Source of the DNA: Cyanobacteria bacterium UBA1186
Lineage (GTDB): Bacteria; Cyanobacteriota; Vampirovibrionia; Gastranaerophilales; Gastranaerophilaceae
Length of the DNA stretch: 12,809 bases
Assembly (NCBI GenBank): GCA_002309875.1
Contig: DBYM01000024.1
Span: forward strand, 33,767-46,575
Direction: 5' to 3'
The notes under the pieces were generated by a model. It did no database searches. It was not told the DNA's origin and worked only from the letters and a program-made list of their open reading frames with translations. Below are positions 11,473-12,809 of this stretch, piece after piece. Position 1 is the stretch's first letter. The number at the start of each line of letters is the position of its first letter. The position numbers and the translations under genes are program-made.

Positions 11473-12809
11473 TTGAAAGTACAAGAATGTTCACAAAACA
11501 ACAACGTAGCGTTGAACACTTCTGCGCGTAAAAACCCGAATTTTAAATCGGGCTTACTTAACCTTGCGGGCGGCACAATGCAGGCTATCCAAAATGGCGG
11601 TTTTTTGACATCATTCCTTATTCAGGACGGACTTGGAATGACGACACCAAGAGTCATAACAGGATTTTTGAGAGATAAAGAGGTTACGGGCAAAATCAAC
11701 ACTCAGGAAGGGTTTGAAGTTCTCGGAAGAGAAGGTTTGACAGGGCCTTTAATGATGTCCATGGCTCCTCTCATGCTCTTCTTTGCGGCAAAATTCGGCA
11801 AAAGTACAAGTGTAAATTCGCAACTCATTAAAAGGTTTGGGAACAGCCTGAAAGAACTTATTGCAAAGCCTGAATTCAACAGGGGATTACTGAAGGATAA
11901 GCAGAAGTTCCAAAGTGAGTACTTTAAATCAAACATGGAGAAAATATTAAAAGATTCACTCGGAGAAGGTAATTACAGCAAGAAGGATTTGAAATATATT
12001 CTCGATGAAATAAACAAGTACCTTAATATTCCCGCTGAATCAAATAAATTCCGCAAAAGAGGTCAATATAAGAACGAGCATATGCAGAATATCATCAATA
12101 AAATCAATGATTTGAGATATTCAACCTCAAGTAACCTGCATTCATTGGAAAGAGTTAAGGTTGACGGTAAAGAATTCGGAATAAAAGAAGCAATAGATGG
12201 CATGGTCAAGTACAGCGACGACATATTAAAACTTGGCGACAATCTTGCAATACTTGATGAAAATGCTGCGGAAGCACTTAAAAATCGTTCGATAGGCAAA
12301 CGTATTGTCACAAATGTTGGCACTTTATTGGCAACATTAGGCGTAATGTCAGTATTACCGAAGATTTATGCACGAAATGATATTGCTCCGGGCGCACGTA
12401 CCGCTATGGAATTAAAAGAAATGGAAAGATTGGCTCTTGAAGAAAGTAATTCAGAGAATAATGAAGTTTCATTTAAGGCTGCAGCGCCAAAAGCATCATT
12501 GCTTGAACGAATTGGTAAAAAATTCACGGAAAAGGTTCCTGAAAAATGGTCTTCTGAACTTGAATACAACGGACATAATTTTACCAACACATTAATGGTC
12601 GGCCTCTCCGGCTTCGGACTTTTAGTTCCGAGAGGAGCAAGGGCTGTTGCCCGTGCACAGAAAGATGAGGACGGTAAGAAAGACTTAACCGAACTTTATG
12701 AAATATTGCTGAGAGACGTTACCTCAACCCTGTCAGTAATATTTGCAGTTCCAATGCTTACAAGAGCACTGGTATCATCTTATGAAAACAGATCGGGCTT
12801 TGTATTGCT
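11473..12809 (+). CDS. Unrecognised membrane protein with a duplicated module (C-terminus beyond window)
   Basis: At least 445 codons are open to the right edge. No known family is recognised. The N-terminus is polar with NPNFKSG at residues 21-27. Hydrophobic segments lie near 42-55, 89-106, 279-297, 370-385 and 417-436. The stretch 110-275 between them is charged and helical. Residues 53-102 and 380-429 look like diverged copies: both have G-x-G-x3-P-R, then a GK-containing loop, then E-(V/I)-L-x-R-(E/D), then a hydrophobic helix with Pro at the same place (P99 and P427). A second short SFKA motif is at 333-336. TTG 11473 is chosen because AAGGA lies 9 nt upstream and an in-frame stop lies just before. 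The gene has its own promoter region and runs away from the zinc-ribbon gene. Function, and whether it sits in the inner membrane, are unknown. Confidence 0.85.
   Translation, partial: MKVQECSQNNNVALNTSARKNPNFKSGLLNLAGGTMQAIQNGGFLTSFLIQDGLGMTTPRVITGFLRDKEVTGKINTQEGFEVLGREGLTGPLMMSMAPLMLFFAAKFGKSTSVNSQLIKRFGNSLKELIAKPEFNRGLLKDKQKFQSEYFKSNMEKILKDSLGEGNYSKKDLKYILDEINKYLNIPAESNKFRKRGQYKNEHMQNIINKINDLRYSTSSNLHSLERVKVDGKEFGIKEAIDGMVKYSDDILKLGDNLAILDENAAEALKNRSIGKRIVTNVGTLLATLGVMSVLPKIYARNDIAPGARTAMELKEMERLALEESNSENNEVSFKAAAPKASLLERIGKKFTEKVPEKWSSELEYNGHNFTNTLMVGLSGFGLLVPRGARAVARAQKDEDGKKDLTELYEILLRDVTSTLSVIFAVPMLTRALVSSYENRSGFVL

Noticed and set aside
11703..12590. Three minus-strand open frames (11703-11936, 12063-12323, 12366-12590)
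   Set aside because: They lie opposite a continuous 445-codon plus-strand frame with a ribosome site and promoter; they are antisense shadows.
1..12809. CRISPR arrays, tRNA or rRNA genes, insertion sequences, phage genes
   Set aside because: No regularly spaced repeats, cloverleaf-like sequence, transposase motifs, terminal repeats or phage structural genes were seen on reading both strands.

Overview
The window is AT-rich bacterial DNA with short gaps and frequent gene overlaps. The lineage cannot be fixed from sequence alone. A complete spmA/spmB pair, nadB, cutA, an orphan glcD-type gene and several large unrecognised proteins fit a low-GC gut-type bacterium. The unrecognised membrane protein at the right end carries a short N-terminal NPNFKSG motif. 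That motif and the mix of genes make me lean, weakly, toward a Gastranaerophilales/Vampirovibrionia-like (non-photosynthetic cyanobacterial relative) genome rather than a spore-forming Firmicute. This is inference.

Left two thirds (9488 down to 1, minus strand): six genes run in one direction. In transcription order they are a 1,844-residue proline-poor coiled-coil protein, a GlcD-type FAD-linked 2-hydroxyacid oxidase/dehydrogenase, CutA, a HExxH zinc-metalloprotease-like protein, a membrane-anchored TPR protein, and the N-terminal third of L-aspartate oxidase (NadB), which runs off the left edge. The first five are packed with overlaps or gaps of 2-21 nt and look like one transcription unit. 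nadB follows a 79-nt gap and has its own likely promoter.

Centre (9589-11019): spmA and spmB, overlapping by 7 nt, are read to the right from a 100-bp divergent region. In that region the predicted promoters of spmA and of the giant gene share almost the same -35 bases. A small multi-CxxC zinc-ribbon protein is encoded convergently and overlaps the end of spmB by 65 bp.

Right end (11020-12809): a 453-bp intergenic stretch carries a rho-independent terminator on the plus strand, a good sigma70-type promoter, and two identical 14-bp repeats 21 bp apart, each with an 11-bp palindrome. It leads to a large membrane protein that probably starts at TTG and is cut by the window edge. This protein appears to contain two diverged copies of one helix-loop-helix membrane module.

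No tRNA, rRNA, CRISPR array, insertion sequence or phage gene was recognised. The most unusual elements are the giant coiled-coil protein, the metalloprotease with a far-separated third ligand candidate, the duplicated-module membrane protein and the paired palindromic sites.
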